Source: Aphrophora alni (taxonomy: Eukaryota; Arthropoda; Insecta; Hemiptera; Aphrophoridae). From it: a stretch of DNA of 64,000 nt. Made by a program: the position numbers and the translations under genes. The notes beneath the pieces were generated by a model. It saw only the letters and a program-made list of their open reading frames with translations. It had not been told where the DNA came from and did not search any database. The stretch spans positions 66,328,231 through 66,392,230 of the forward strand of contig OY740768.1 of assembly GCA_963513935.1 (NCBI GenBank), in the 5' to 3' direction. Below are positions 46,860 to 57,100 of this stretch, piece after piece (the first letter of the stretch is position 1; the number at the start of each line of letters is the position of its first letter).

Positions 46860-47511
46860 ATTTGAGTAATTGGAGGAATGAGGTTAGGAAGAAGCTAAAG
46901 GTAGTGTTTGGGGATGTCAGGAGGGAGATCATGATGCATCATTGGTTTCCCGTGAACGAGATCCAGGTAAGGCTCAGTTCATGAGGCGGAGAAATGGTTC
47001 ATATTTGGATTGTATCCAATCCGTGTTGCCATTTTTGATTAGGAGGATGTCTCTTGTATCTGTGGTGTTGGTGGCGGGGCGGTGGATCAGCTACAAGAGT
47101 GGGGTCAACCGCCACATGGAGCCTTGGATGGATTTGGATGGCGTTGGGTCCTGAGAATCATATTCTCCTGCTCCCTCGGTGAAGGACACCTCTTAGTCTT
47201 GGGTACCAGCGTTTCAATTGCCTCAGAGGCCATCGCTTCCTCCGTTACAACGGTTGGAGGTGGTGGCGTGTGTGTTATAGTAGTGTGTGTCCTTTGTTTC
47301 GACATTTGTGTAAGAGACATTGGACGTGCAAGTCTGATAGGTGGTCGGGTTTGTGTATTGTCCTGGTAGCTTGTTGTGGTATTCCATTACCATTAGCTCT
47401 AGACCTTTTGAACTGGAGCGAGTGTGCTGCCCTTTTTGTGTAGTATACAATAGCACATGGTACCCTTGGCAGCACTAGAGTCTCTAATTTTTGAACTTCA
47501 AACCATACCAT
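46860..47511 (-). pseudogene. Probable retrotransposon ORF1 (gag-like) remnant
   Basis: Several overlapping minus-strand frames (47511..47275, 47456..47223, 47320..47105) lie directly upstream of the ORF2 start. They contain a proline-rich patch (THTPPPPTVVTEEAMASE) followed by charged sequence (KTKRCPSPREQENM), as is usual for LINE ORF1 C-terminal regions. No CCHC zinc knuckle is clear, so the call rests on position and composition. Opposite-strand ORFs in this interval (46942..47369 +) are shadows. Confidence 0.45.
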
Positions 47512-49462
47512 GAAGAAGGTTCATCTATTTATTATGTAAAATTATCTATTTTTTCAGTTAGGCGCGTTGTGTGCTGTCGTTAAAAATATTCCTTTTACAT
47601 TCAATTTCAAATTTACATTTATTTATCAAGTTTTTAAACAAATGATACATATATAAATTGACTGTTGAGTAGAACTAAAGGTACGTTGTGTTACAAGTTG
47701 TAGATTAAATTGAGTGGGCCTACAGTACTGCTGTAAATTTTTTGGTTCCCATTAAAATGTTTGCTTCTTTATTGAGAATTTAGAAAAATAAAAGAAATAC
47801 ACAAAACAATTAAATACCAGAACTGCCAGACTTCGCTCAGACAACACAGCTGTGCTGTGTTTTAGTACAATGCAATATTTTAATTCTCCTTTATAATGTG
47901 TAACCAATTTGGTTTGCATAACAAACTAATATTAATTTCATCCCTTTAGAATGTTTCTTTTTCGACGTATTTTTAGATTTTATTTGGTAATTTTAATACT
48001 CAAAGTATTCATTGGTTTTTGGAATTTAATTGCTTCACTTTGCTATGTATTTTAATTATATTATATATCACCACCAACCTTATGGCATAATCCAATATAT
48101 ATATATATAGTCACTGTCTTTAAATGTATATGCTTTATTATAATCATATATTATCTTACTAAATTTTCAGAAATACTTTTTTATTTATTATAGGCCTATA
48201 ATTTACACATACTCGCGCCGTTTTCCATTGCCAACAGATTGTTATCTTAATATTTGTGTTCCTAAAAACCCAACTCATAATTTTAAACTAACACTTTTAT
48301 TGTTTGTCTCAAATTTATTCTTTGTAGATGAAAGAATACGAAGGAATTGCTATTATATGACGACTTCATACTTCATATTCGCGACGTCTAGACAATAATC
48401 TCTAGTCTACAATAAAATACACTCATAACACCATAGATACTTTGCACCACGGAATGAATACATTAACAATTTGTCTCGAAGAAAAATGTTCTGTCCCCAA
48501 GTGATGCCAAAAATGTAAAGAAAATACAACGAATGATTTATTGAACAAAAGTTTATGAGGATGAAATACACCTTGTATTAGAACACTTGGCAAACGGCGA
48601 ATAGCACGTCCGAGATATTGTAAAGAATGCGAAATTAATGCCAGAATCCGTCGGAGGTTAGGACGAATAAAACTCTGCATGATATTTAATATAACAGTTA
48701 TTATCTCTCATTTAGCTAAACTTCAAGACACACCGACATGGTTTTGTTAATTTATTTAAACATAATGTTGTTGCTTTTACTTTAAATTAACCAAATTATT
48801 ATCTGTGAAGTAAATAAACGATTGTTTATTTTCAAATTCCGATTATCATAAAGAGGTAAATATTTGTTTAGCTTACTGATAAACTATGAAAGAGCGCCTC
48901 TACGAATCCGTCTTCACTTGAAATTAAAGACATTTTCTAGTAAAAACTCGCGTTTAAATTTATCTTTATGTGCATAATTAACGGACTGAAATAGGGGCTT
49001 AGCAGCAGTTTACGGCGATGTTTAGGGAGAATAATATGTTTTTTATAGTTTCTTACGATATATGTTCGGAAAGTTATTTCATAACGTGTTGAAATGAAAA
49101 AGTTAATGTTATTTTAGCTCTTCAAATCACTGTGGAGAGAATATTTCTAAAGTAGAACGATTCATTTAAATTTTTTTTAGATAGATAAGGGAGATTTCTT
49201 TATTAGGTTGAGGGTATATATCTTTGAAGTTAAACACACACTTACATACTCACCCGAAAGTAATAGACATGTTGTTTATTTGTGAAGTGTATAATACATG
49301 TAATTTTTACTGAGTACGGATATGGCCATCCCAATGTACCTACCTGGATCTACCAGTCTACCTATCTTCATTTTTTTTTAAAGCGATGATGGCCGTGAGG
49401 TTTTTCATTATTAAACAAAAAAAACAATAAAATGTTTTCTGTTACAACCAATATGTGTCTAT
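47512..49462. other. AT-rich non-coding stretch, nothing recognised
   Basis: No exon or repeat recognised. An ORF at 48423..48680 (-, 85 codons, RPNLRRILALISHSLQYLGR) has no domain I can place. A (TA)6 tract is near 48098. Confidence 0.5.
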
Positions 49463-49539
49463 GTAACAACAGAAGATGATGATCTGGTTATTAAAATTAT
49501 GTCTTGTAACTAATAAAGTATTTGTTGTGAATAATTGAG
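49463..49539 (+). repeat. Retroelement-like 3' tail, copy 2
   Basis: TAACAACAGAAGATGATGAT, GTTATTAAAAT and AATAAAGTATTTGTTGTGA parallel 41898..41970 in order and spacing. It ends about 210 bp upstream of the LRR exon, so the insertion sits in the intron just before that exon and does not reach its acceptor. Confidence 0.45.
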
Positions 49540-49751
49540 TTTTATTTCATTTATTTATTTGGAGTATCCACAAGTAGTGCTCATTTCAAGTGAATAACAG
49601 TTGTTATTATTTCTCTTAGCTCATTTAAAATGTACATTTCAGTTGTCAACGTATTCGAAATATAAATATCTTAATTGTCAGGCAGCTATTTTTTGTATCA
49701 ATGAAATTGAAATTTGAAGTTGTTAATTACTTGTGTTTGTTGTTTGTACAG

Positions 49752-49823
49752 GAGGATCAACAACAATCAGGTTCGACATCTGCCAGACCTTCTGTTTGGC
49801 AACATGCCGCATCTCATCCGACT
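49752..49823 (+). CDS. Single internal exon encoding one leucine-rich repeat
   Basis: A 72-bp exon between a pyrimidine-rich acceptor (GTTGTTTGTACAG, exon begins GAGG) and a strong donor (CGACT followed by GTGAGTT). Both junctions are phase 2: the first base completes a codon and the last two open one. The 24 codons read RINNNQVRHLP, then DLLFGNMPHLIR. With Leu likely at each split codon this fits the extracellular (typical) LRR pattern LxLxxNxLxxLPxxLFxxLxxLxxL at every conserved position. One 24-residue repeat per 72-bp phase-2 exon is known in LGR-type receptors and Slit, and exons of this kind can be added without changing frame. LRRs form a curved binding surface, usually on secreted or cell-surface proteins. 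The gene cannot be named from one repeat. No sister exon was found on either side, so the flanking introns must be long. Not part of the ORF2-type elements nearby. Confidence 0.82.
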
Positions 49824-50325
49824 GTGAGTTACCATACGTTTTAAATCTATTTATTTCTCTAGTTTGGCTTATTTTGAACCAAAGAATTAAGTTTAAAGTT
49901 ACTCTTTAGAATGAAAATACTTGTTTATTTTTAGACTGTACAATATAGATGATAGGTTTCAACTGTGTAGCTTTCACCTCTCTACAAATGTCGATAGTGT
50001 GTGATTATGTAATATACATCGTTCATATAAATGTGTTCAACTTAGTCACAAATGTAACTAAGGAATAAATAACCGAATGTTAGCGTAAGACATGAATAAT
50101 AATAAGCAGATGATGTGAGGTAAGATTTTTAAAGAACTAGAAAACTGAACAATATTGTCTATTTGAAATAAGTCCTGTTATAAAGTGGTAACAGTTTAAA
50201 CTATCAAAAACTACCAATAAGCTTATTTAAACAGTAATGCGCTTTTTATTGTGACTCGCATTCTGTATATTTCAATCGTATTTACATCATATAGTATTTG
50301 CCATTTTTATCACAAAGCACAAGAA
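49824..50325. other. Start of the intron after the LRR exon
   Basis: AT-rich, opened by the GTGAGT donor. No further exon is recognised. Confidence 0.6.
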
Positions 50326-50720
50326 TAACAATTGAACGCGGCAAAGACTGTACTTAAATTGTTGAAAGACCCAACTGTGCGGATCGAGCGCGCCTTTGTG
50401 GAACATTCCGCTTTAAACAAACACTTGGCATATTTCTACGCCATGTAAATAAGCACAATAGTCAATGTTATATAATTTTCTCTTTCTTGGTAAGAATTCT
50501 TTAACCACTGTGGTATGTACCACATGGTATTACTCTCCCCTCCCATCCCCGCAGAGAGGGGAAGGGTATGCTTTGATCATGATGGGAAGCTATCCCTGCT
50601 ATGCAATTATTTCATTACCCCTTTCGTATTGTTAATTAAAGGCCCTATGCCCGGTTATGCGCTTCGCTTGATTCCCGCCAGAGGCGCTTGTCAGCTTGTT
50701 TTGATGTATTAATCAAAAAC
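50326..50720. promoter_or_regulatory. GC-richer intronic islands, possible enhancer
   Basis: Two adjacent islands (about 50330..50460 and 50510..50715) stand out from the AT-rich intron 0.5-0.9 kb after the LRR exon. The first has AACAATTG (SOX-like), GATCGAGCGCGCCTTTGTGG (containing CCTTTGT, TCF/SOX-like) and GTAAATAAGC (forkhead-like). The second has a TTGTTAATTAAAGG homeodomain-type site near GCCCTATGCCCGG and GATTCCCGCCAGAGGCG. A 65-codon ORF at 50515..50712 (+) runs through the second island, but has no domain and no good splice sites. The regulatory role is inferred from composition and motifs only. Confidence 0.28.
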
Positions 50721-51599
50721 AGATTTCATTTTTTCTATATTTGATTATAAACAAAAGCAAGACACTGGTGTTTGTGAAACTTATAGACAAGCTACTGAGC
50801 AGAAAACATATTTACGATATAGATTGAAGTAATTTTGTTTGAAGTGTGAGATGTATGAATATAAATTTAAAACAATTATTTTGAACAACTCTATTTTCAT
50901 CATAAATTACACTTGTTAAATATATTTTTTTAAACAAAAAACCGAATAATACAATAAGATAACAAAGACGAAGGAGAAAATTAAAATGGTTTTAATGATA
51001 AGATAAACGTTATCAAAATAATTGAAAGGATCAATACCAAGTAGAGCAGTTTGGGTGTTGGTGCTCCCCCATAACAAACCATACAGATTTCAATATAAAA
51101 CCGTATACATATTGTGATGGACTGAAATATGGCTGGTGTTGGTTAGCTTTTAGTCTTAATTTAAATCCCAATTAACCGAGTCGAATTTTTCGCATTGAGT
51201 CTCGATTAACCTTAATCAATCATTTTCACAAATATTCGAATTTAAAATAACATTTTGAATTATATGACATACGAAATACAATAAACAACATGAAAACCAA
51301 ATATTTTTATCTCAAAAATTATAAAACTAATAAAGCTTTATTGGATGCAAAACTTTTGCAACGATGATACTGTTGGACATCATGACACAGAAACTATATC
51401 AGAGTCTCAAAACAGACGATTCACTAAACACTCAGAGTATAGTATATTTTGATTACAGGTGATTACTATGAATATTTCTATAATAATACGAAAGTTTTGG
51501 TACTTCGGTTTGTTATATACCTTATTTCCACTTCCACTTAATTTCTTAGTTGAAGCTTTATTTCGAGTTGAAGGTGAACGTACAGCTTGCATGTATTAA
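50721..51599. other. AT-rich intronic stretch, nothing recognised
   Basis: No exon, ORF (the 61-codon frame at 51407..51592 is chance) or repeat recognised. Confidence 0.55.
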
Positions 51600-51860
51600 T
51601 CTTGCTACAATAGGCTATCAATTAACCCCAATACAAACAAATCCTCTGTTAGATGTCGGGTATTGGTTTCCCGATTAATCTCAACATGCAAATGATCGCG
51701 TCTTAACACCTGCTTAATGCCGGGCACGTCCCGACGCCTTGATTGTCAAGTTTTCAGCCGGAAAATTGGATTACATTCCGCGCTCCGAGCTTTGATGATG
51801 AAACCACAACAAAGGTTGCGAGGGGAGGCTTGATGGAATTACAAATTATTCTGTGTGGAA
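51600..51860. promoter_or_regulatory. GC-richer intronic island with POU octamer and E-box
   Basis: A 250-bp island with GATTAATC, a perfect octamer ATGCAAAT (51686..51693, POU-factor type), CACCTG (51707..51712, Snail/Zfh type) and GC-rich words such as GCCGGGCACGTCCCGACGCC and GCGAGGGGAGGC. No frame is open through it. The combination suggests a conserved intronic enhancer. This is inference and needs comparison with other species. Confidence 0.3.
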
Positions 51861-54125
51861 AAGATACTCGGTTTTGTTCTAAAAAACATAGATATTACAA
51901 TTTGCTTTAATAATTCACATTAGCTTTATAATTTAAGATTTTATTTTTAATTAAAAAGCATTGCTTTTAGAGAGTTTTAAGTATTGGTTTCTATTCGTTC
52001 CTGATAAATTAGAATTTGATACCATCGGAAAAAGTATCTATTAAAATATATTTTTGTTTTAATTATACACTAAATATATTTTTTAATATTTACTCTACAT
52101 TTCATTTAGTAATTAATACGTAATTTATTTAAACGTTTGTTTTCTTCTAAAAGTCAGAAGTTTTTTAGTTATTTTTTAACGAGATATTTAAATATAGAGG
52201 ACATTGGTATAAAAACAAAATTCACTTCATGTGAAATTTCAAAAATAACTATTGTTAACGTTATTTATATACTCTCCATACTGTGTACTTTCTTCGGAGT
52301 ATTTAATGTGTTGTTCGCGTTTCTAATTTGGAATATTATGTTTATTTTGGTTAATACATTATAAAATTATGTAAATTTTTAAATAATGTTTTAAATTTGA
52401 TTATGAAAAAAAAACTAAGTTTTATAATTACGAATCATTTAGTTGCTCGTATGTGTATTTTAGTCTTCATTCCACCAGAACAGAGGATTGTGTGGCACTA
52501 TAAAGATCGCTAAAGTTAAATATATCATTCTTATATTACATATTTGACAACATTTCATCAGTGTTGGATCATTCTTTTCTTTTATATTTACTTTCTGCCT
52601 ATTGTAATCACTTCTTGTTTTTAATTAACCGAATGCTCTATATATTATGAACATAGAAACACGTTTTATGAAATTAAAGACACAATCAGCAAACCAATTG
52701 AAAACCTTTCATTCAAATTTTTCTTTACTTTATTTTACTTTATTAATAAGTGTCATATTTATGATGAATGTCGTTTCCTGTTCTTATATTCTGAACTATT
52801 ATACCCCATATAACCTGGATAATTATCACTGTGTACTTGCAGCTTATTTACTTAAACATATATACACCCTCGTATAATACAGCCAAGATTCACAAAGAAA
52901 TTGATAAAAATATATTATTGTTTTCTTTTTATGTTCATATTTATTGTTTCTTTAGACTAAATGTTTTTTAAAATAAAAATCTGAAGCTATTGTACTTTGT
53001 AGCCAAAGGGATTACGTAAAACCACTTCACATTATCAATACACTTAAACTTTCAACGGGACCACAAAAGCGACAGAACATCACAATTAGAGCAATAAATA
53101 ATTTAACATGTTCTTTTCTGTGTAGACTCTAAGTTCATGAGAGATGTTGAACAGTTTGTTCAAGAACAAAGGCCATAAATATTGCGATAGATTATAAAGC
53201 TTGACGCTAGAGGTCAGTACCTCTGTGTCATGCATGGGTGTGTGCAACTCTAAATGTTTTATTATTATGGCAAAATAGTTTTATTTTGTTATTAAAATAG
53301 TTTAGATTTATGGGAAACGACAAAAGGTCACACTACTTTATAACTGTGTGTCATTATAAGCTGGAACTCAGAAAGTTACAACTGTTTGCTTTTGAAATAG
53401 AGTGTTAGACATCCATTATAAATGCAGTAAAACTGTCGCAAAATATATTTTGTTTAGGAAAATCTCTTATGTAAGCGACTTTTTTTGGTAAAATCCATGT
53501 TTCAGGTGTTGTAAAAAAGGGCCACCCTACCATATATTATGGATTTTTTTTTCAGGCAGAGCTTTCTGTTTACAAATTTAAAATCCCAAATAACCTTTTC
53601 TTAAAAGCTTTAGACAAAACGTTTCATCTAAAACCTTCTGTAAATCGGAAATCACTATCTTCAATAGTTGAGCCGCCTTATTGGAAAAACTAGAAACTTC
53701 TCTTATTTCTTAAACAGTTTATAAATAAAAAAAAATGTCTGGCTTAACCCGTGGAAAGTAAAATTCGTTAAATACAAATATACATAAGACATTCCAACTT
53801 GATATTTTTCTTAATAATTTACGAGCGATTCTATCGTTGACAAAAAAAAAGAAATAACTGATAGTAAAAAATGATCAAATTAAAATTATGTAGACTCTTT
53901 TTTTATGCGATAATGTTTGTCTTATTAATCTAAAGTAACAATGAACAAATTCAAATTTTTCTTTAATTTTACGGCGTTTTTACAAATTATTTCATTTAGT
54001 TTCATATAAACAAAAAACTTATGGCAATTTTGATCCACAAATTAATGTTTTCTAAAGATTATTATTCTCCACAGAAAAAGATGAAAAATATAAAAAAGCT
54101 TCTCTTACCACAATACGAAGATGGG
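51861..54125. other. AT-rich stretch, nothing recognised
   Basis: About 2.3 kb without credible coding potential. The 75-76 codon ORFs at 52137..52364 and 52647..52877 (+) are hydrophobic T-rich chance frames with no domain. Confidence 0.55.
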
Positions 54126-54151
54126 AAAAAAAAAAAAAAAAAAAAAAAAAA
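54126..54151. repeat. Poly(A) run, 26 bases
   Basis: Pure homopolymer, followed abruptly by the GC-rich word GTAGCGGCGGCCCCTG. It might be the tail of a plus-strand retroinsertion, but no retroelement body is readable upstream. Confidence 0.9.
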
Positions 54152-57100
54152 GTAGCGGCGGCCCCTGAAAAAGTTAGCAAAATGTGGACATCTTATCTAC
54201 GTATTCTGTACGTGTTTTCCAGCAACAACAAAATCGCTTATTTAAGACATTTCCATATCTGATAACTCTTTCGTCTACTTTTTTGGCCTACTGGGGACAT
54301 CAGGAAAAATAATAAATATGTGTAAAATTCTTATTTGTTTGGGAGATGACGTGTTTGACCAATATTCTACTCTAGTATCATTTTCATGGTAGCAATGAGT
54401 GTATTTTAGGTTATGTTTTGTATTATCTGCAATTGTGTTATAGTAGTATTTAAGATCTACTTCTGTTGTTACAACTTATTTCGATTCGTAAAATTTGGAT
54501 AACCTAACTTCATTTATATACAATCAGATATTTATATAATATTCGTATTTTCTTTTTCCTTTAATAGTGGTCAAAAAATATAAACCTATCCACAGAACAT
54601 GGGAGAAAACGTTTGTGTGGAAAGGAAGTATCTAAACGAATTCTCTAGAAAAATGGCAAACCCTCACTCGTATTGTGTGTGTTTTGGAGATAAGGGTATA
54701 AATAAGTTGCAGGAGGGGTTGAAGATTAACCTCAAAGAAAGACGAGACCGGGCACATCACATGAAACGAAGAGGAAAATTTGAAAACGCATTTGGTCCGT
54801 TGCACAAGTGGAAGCTTTTCTTGTGCGGTTTGTCCCGGCAGTTGCAACCTCCCTAATTGAGTTTCAGATTGCAGTACCGGTGCTTACATTTAATTGAAAA
54901 TTTAATTAAAATTGTGTTACTGTAAACATTTATAGAGCACAGTCGAAGCTTATTTCAGAAATGGGTTTGTTCTAATTCCGGCTTGTAATCTTTCTTTATT
55001 TTATGTCTACGTTAAACAATTTCACAACCGTTGTTAACGTACCTTGTTTTATTTAACGCGTATACGGTGGTTTTCGAGATTTTCACAATCCCTTCCACGT
55101 TTTGTTAACAATCGATTCATCTCAAAACGCCCAGTTTCATTCAATTTCTAAAAATAAATAATATTAATTTAAATTGACACATAAACAAATAGTACACATT
55201 AAGCAATGTGGATTATGTTCTAGAATGATTAATCGATGTTCTACACATACCTCTTGACCACTCACCCCAATCGTGACAACTTCTTGTGATGTAAATGTAA
55301 ATGTGAAACTACAAAGACGAATGTGACTGTAAAAGGATAGAAGATGAATGACAAGAGCAAGGACAAGGACGGATATAATTAATACAGGGTTGTTTCTCTT
55401 TGTAGGAGAGGGGAGGAGGGGTGAAAGTTGGTTCCAGTCTAGCGCGGTGCATCGTCAGACGTCATGGTTCGCTGGGAAGCCATGAGCCTTGGTAAATCTT
55501 CGGTAAAACTTCAAAACAAAGTAAAACCTACACGGTTTTAAGTAAAGGGAAGTTATTATGCTGATATTTGTGTATTCCTGACAAATCTCGGAAATATGCT
55601 TTATTTTAAAATCAACATAAGTAAAATAACATTTAACTAGAATGAAAAGAACAATATCATGGGCACTGCAAAACACCGACGAATTTACTATTCATTTACA
55701 CATAATGTACGTGTGCGTACCATATCCAACTCAATTACCGCTCAAGTTATTGAGATTAAATTTTTATTCTAAATAAATATATGACAACCATTTTATAAAT
55801 TTAACAAACAATAGTGTAATTTAAGAATTACTGGTACTTATATTTTTCAATTATTATGTAAAAATGAAATTCACAGTCGTAATTTTGTAATATATATATC
55901 TAAATATGTTTTTACTGTTGATAACATTATTTCTGCTTTCCATTTGCCCATCACTGTTTCGTTGATCAACACTGCATCACCAAGGTGACAAAAACACGCA
56001 TATTACATATGTACATGTAACACCAACATATGTTGTTTTGATTCAAGTTTACATACTGTACACACAGTCCTAGGAAAAGATTCTAACAATGAACTGGTGG
56101 TTAGTATGCTTAAAATTAGTAGATTTATCCCAATTTACCGTAGTATCAAATTCCAGTGCTTAAAAAATTTAATTTTTAAACTGTTTGAAAATCTGTTGAG
56201 GTAAGAAACTAAAGTGTGTGATAGTTTAATTCTGATTGGTATTAGTACTTACTTTAAATGCTGTAGAACTTTACCTAAGGGGTTTTGGTTTAGAAAAGGA
56301 GGCGTACTATGCGTGAACCATTTTGTAGAGCATTTGAAGAATATACAAATTAGATGTGGTTTTATTTTTTGTAGGAGATATCAATTTTTTTCGAAAACAT
56401 TGTTTACACTTTGCCCAGCTTAAATTTGCTTACATTAAACATTTGCCTTGTGGCGAGAAAGGAAGGATTTGGTAAAATATTTAATAACTTTATATTATTA
56501 TTTAATTATCTATTTTTTATGTAAGAGTTTTTAATGTGAGAAAAACCGATATTCTTATTTATTTTATGTATTACTCTATTAGTAGTAATCGTTATTAATC
56601 CTCTACTTAGGCTATAACACAAACTATCTTGGAACTACATCTTCTTAAAACTGGCTGTTTCTACAAAAGAAGAGAAATACCAAAACCTTCCTAAAGGGAA
56701 CAGAATATGAATGGGAAAAGAGATTATGGTAGACTATGTATAATAAAGGTAGGCCTAAAAAGAAATGGGAAGTGTACCAAATTTTTAATTTATATCTAAA
56801 CCCATTTCTGGAGTATTAATATTTTAAAATTACAATTTTGGGGGACTGGAGCCCTTAAATATTACAGTTTGATACTGGGATATATTTGACTAAATTGACT
56901 TATTTTAAGACCAGGAACTATATATTATTTTGTTTAGATCTTTTTCCCAGACACAAAACAGTCCGTATAAAAATATGTAAATATCTAATAATGATTTTAA
57001 TGGCCAAACTCTTATCCACCAGTATGATTTTTAACTGGATTCGTTAACAACTTATTGCATTTTTATGATCACCACAATTAACCTGTGTTTTATACTACTA

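Larger units (their letters stand above)
45600..47511 (-). mobile_element. Jockey-like non-LTR retrotransposon, internally deleted
   Basis: Minus-strand remnants in the order of a LINE: a probable ORF1 (gag-like) region, then the start of ORF2 with endonuclease motifs, then reverse transcriptase, then the C-terminal part. Each is broken. The endonuclease start (46850) and the reverse transcriptase palm (from about 46600) are only about 250 bp apart; a complete ORF2 has well over 1 kb between these points, so most of the endonuclease and the RT fingers have been deleted. Assignment to the jockey group rests on WNANGI, LTETHLK, FDRV-HNGL and GPVLFNIYINDIP, all usual for that group. Both ends of the copy are uncertain. 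Confidence 0.8.

Noticed and set aside
47082..47369. Plus-strand 95-codon ORF
   Set aside because: Shadow of the minus-strand retrotransposon ORF1-like region; Val/Gly/Cys richness comes from the antisense of a Pro/Thr-rich patch.
49752..49823. Assigning the LRR exon to slit specifically
   Set aside because: LFG--PHL resembles my memory of an insect Slit repeat, but that repeat seems one residue longer; a single 24-residue repeat cannot settle the gene.
54599..54856. 85-codon hydrophilic ORF as a gene or exon
   Set aside because: Antisense frame is equally open, no recognised domain, and no clear splice or promoter context; left unassigned.
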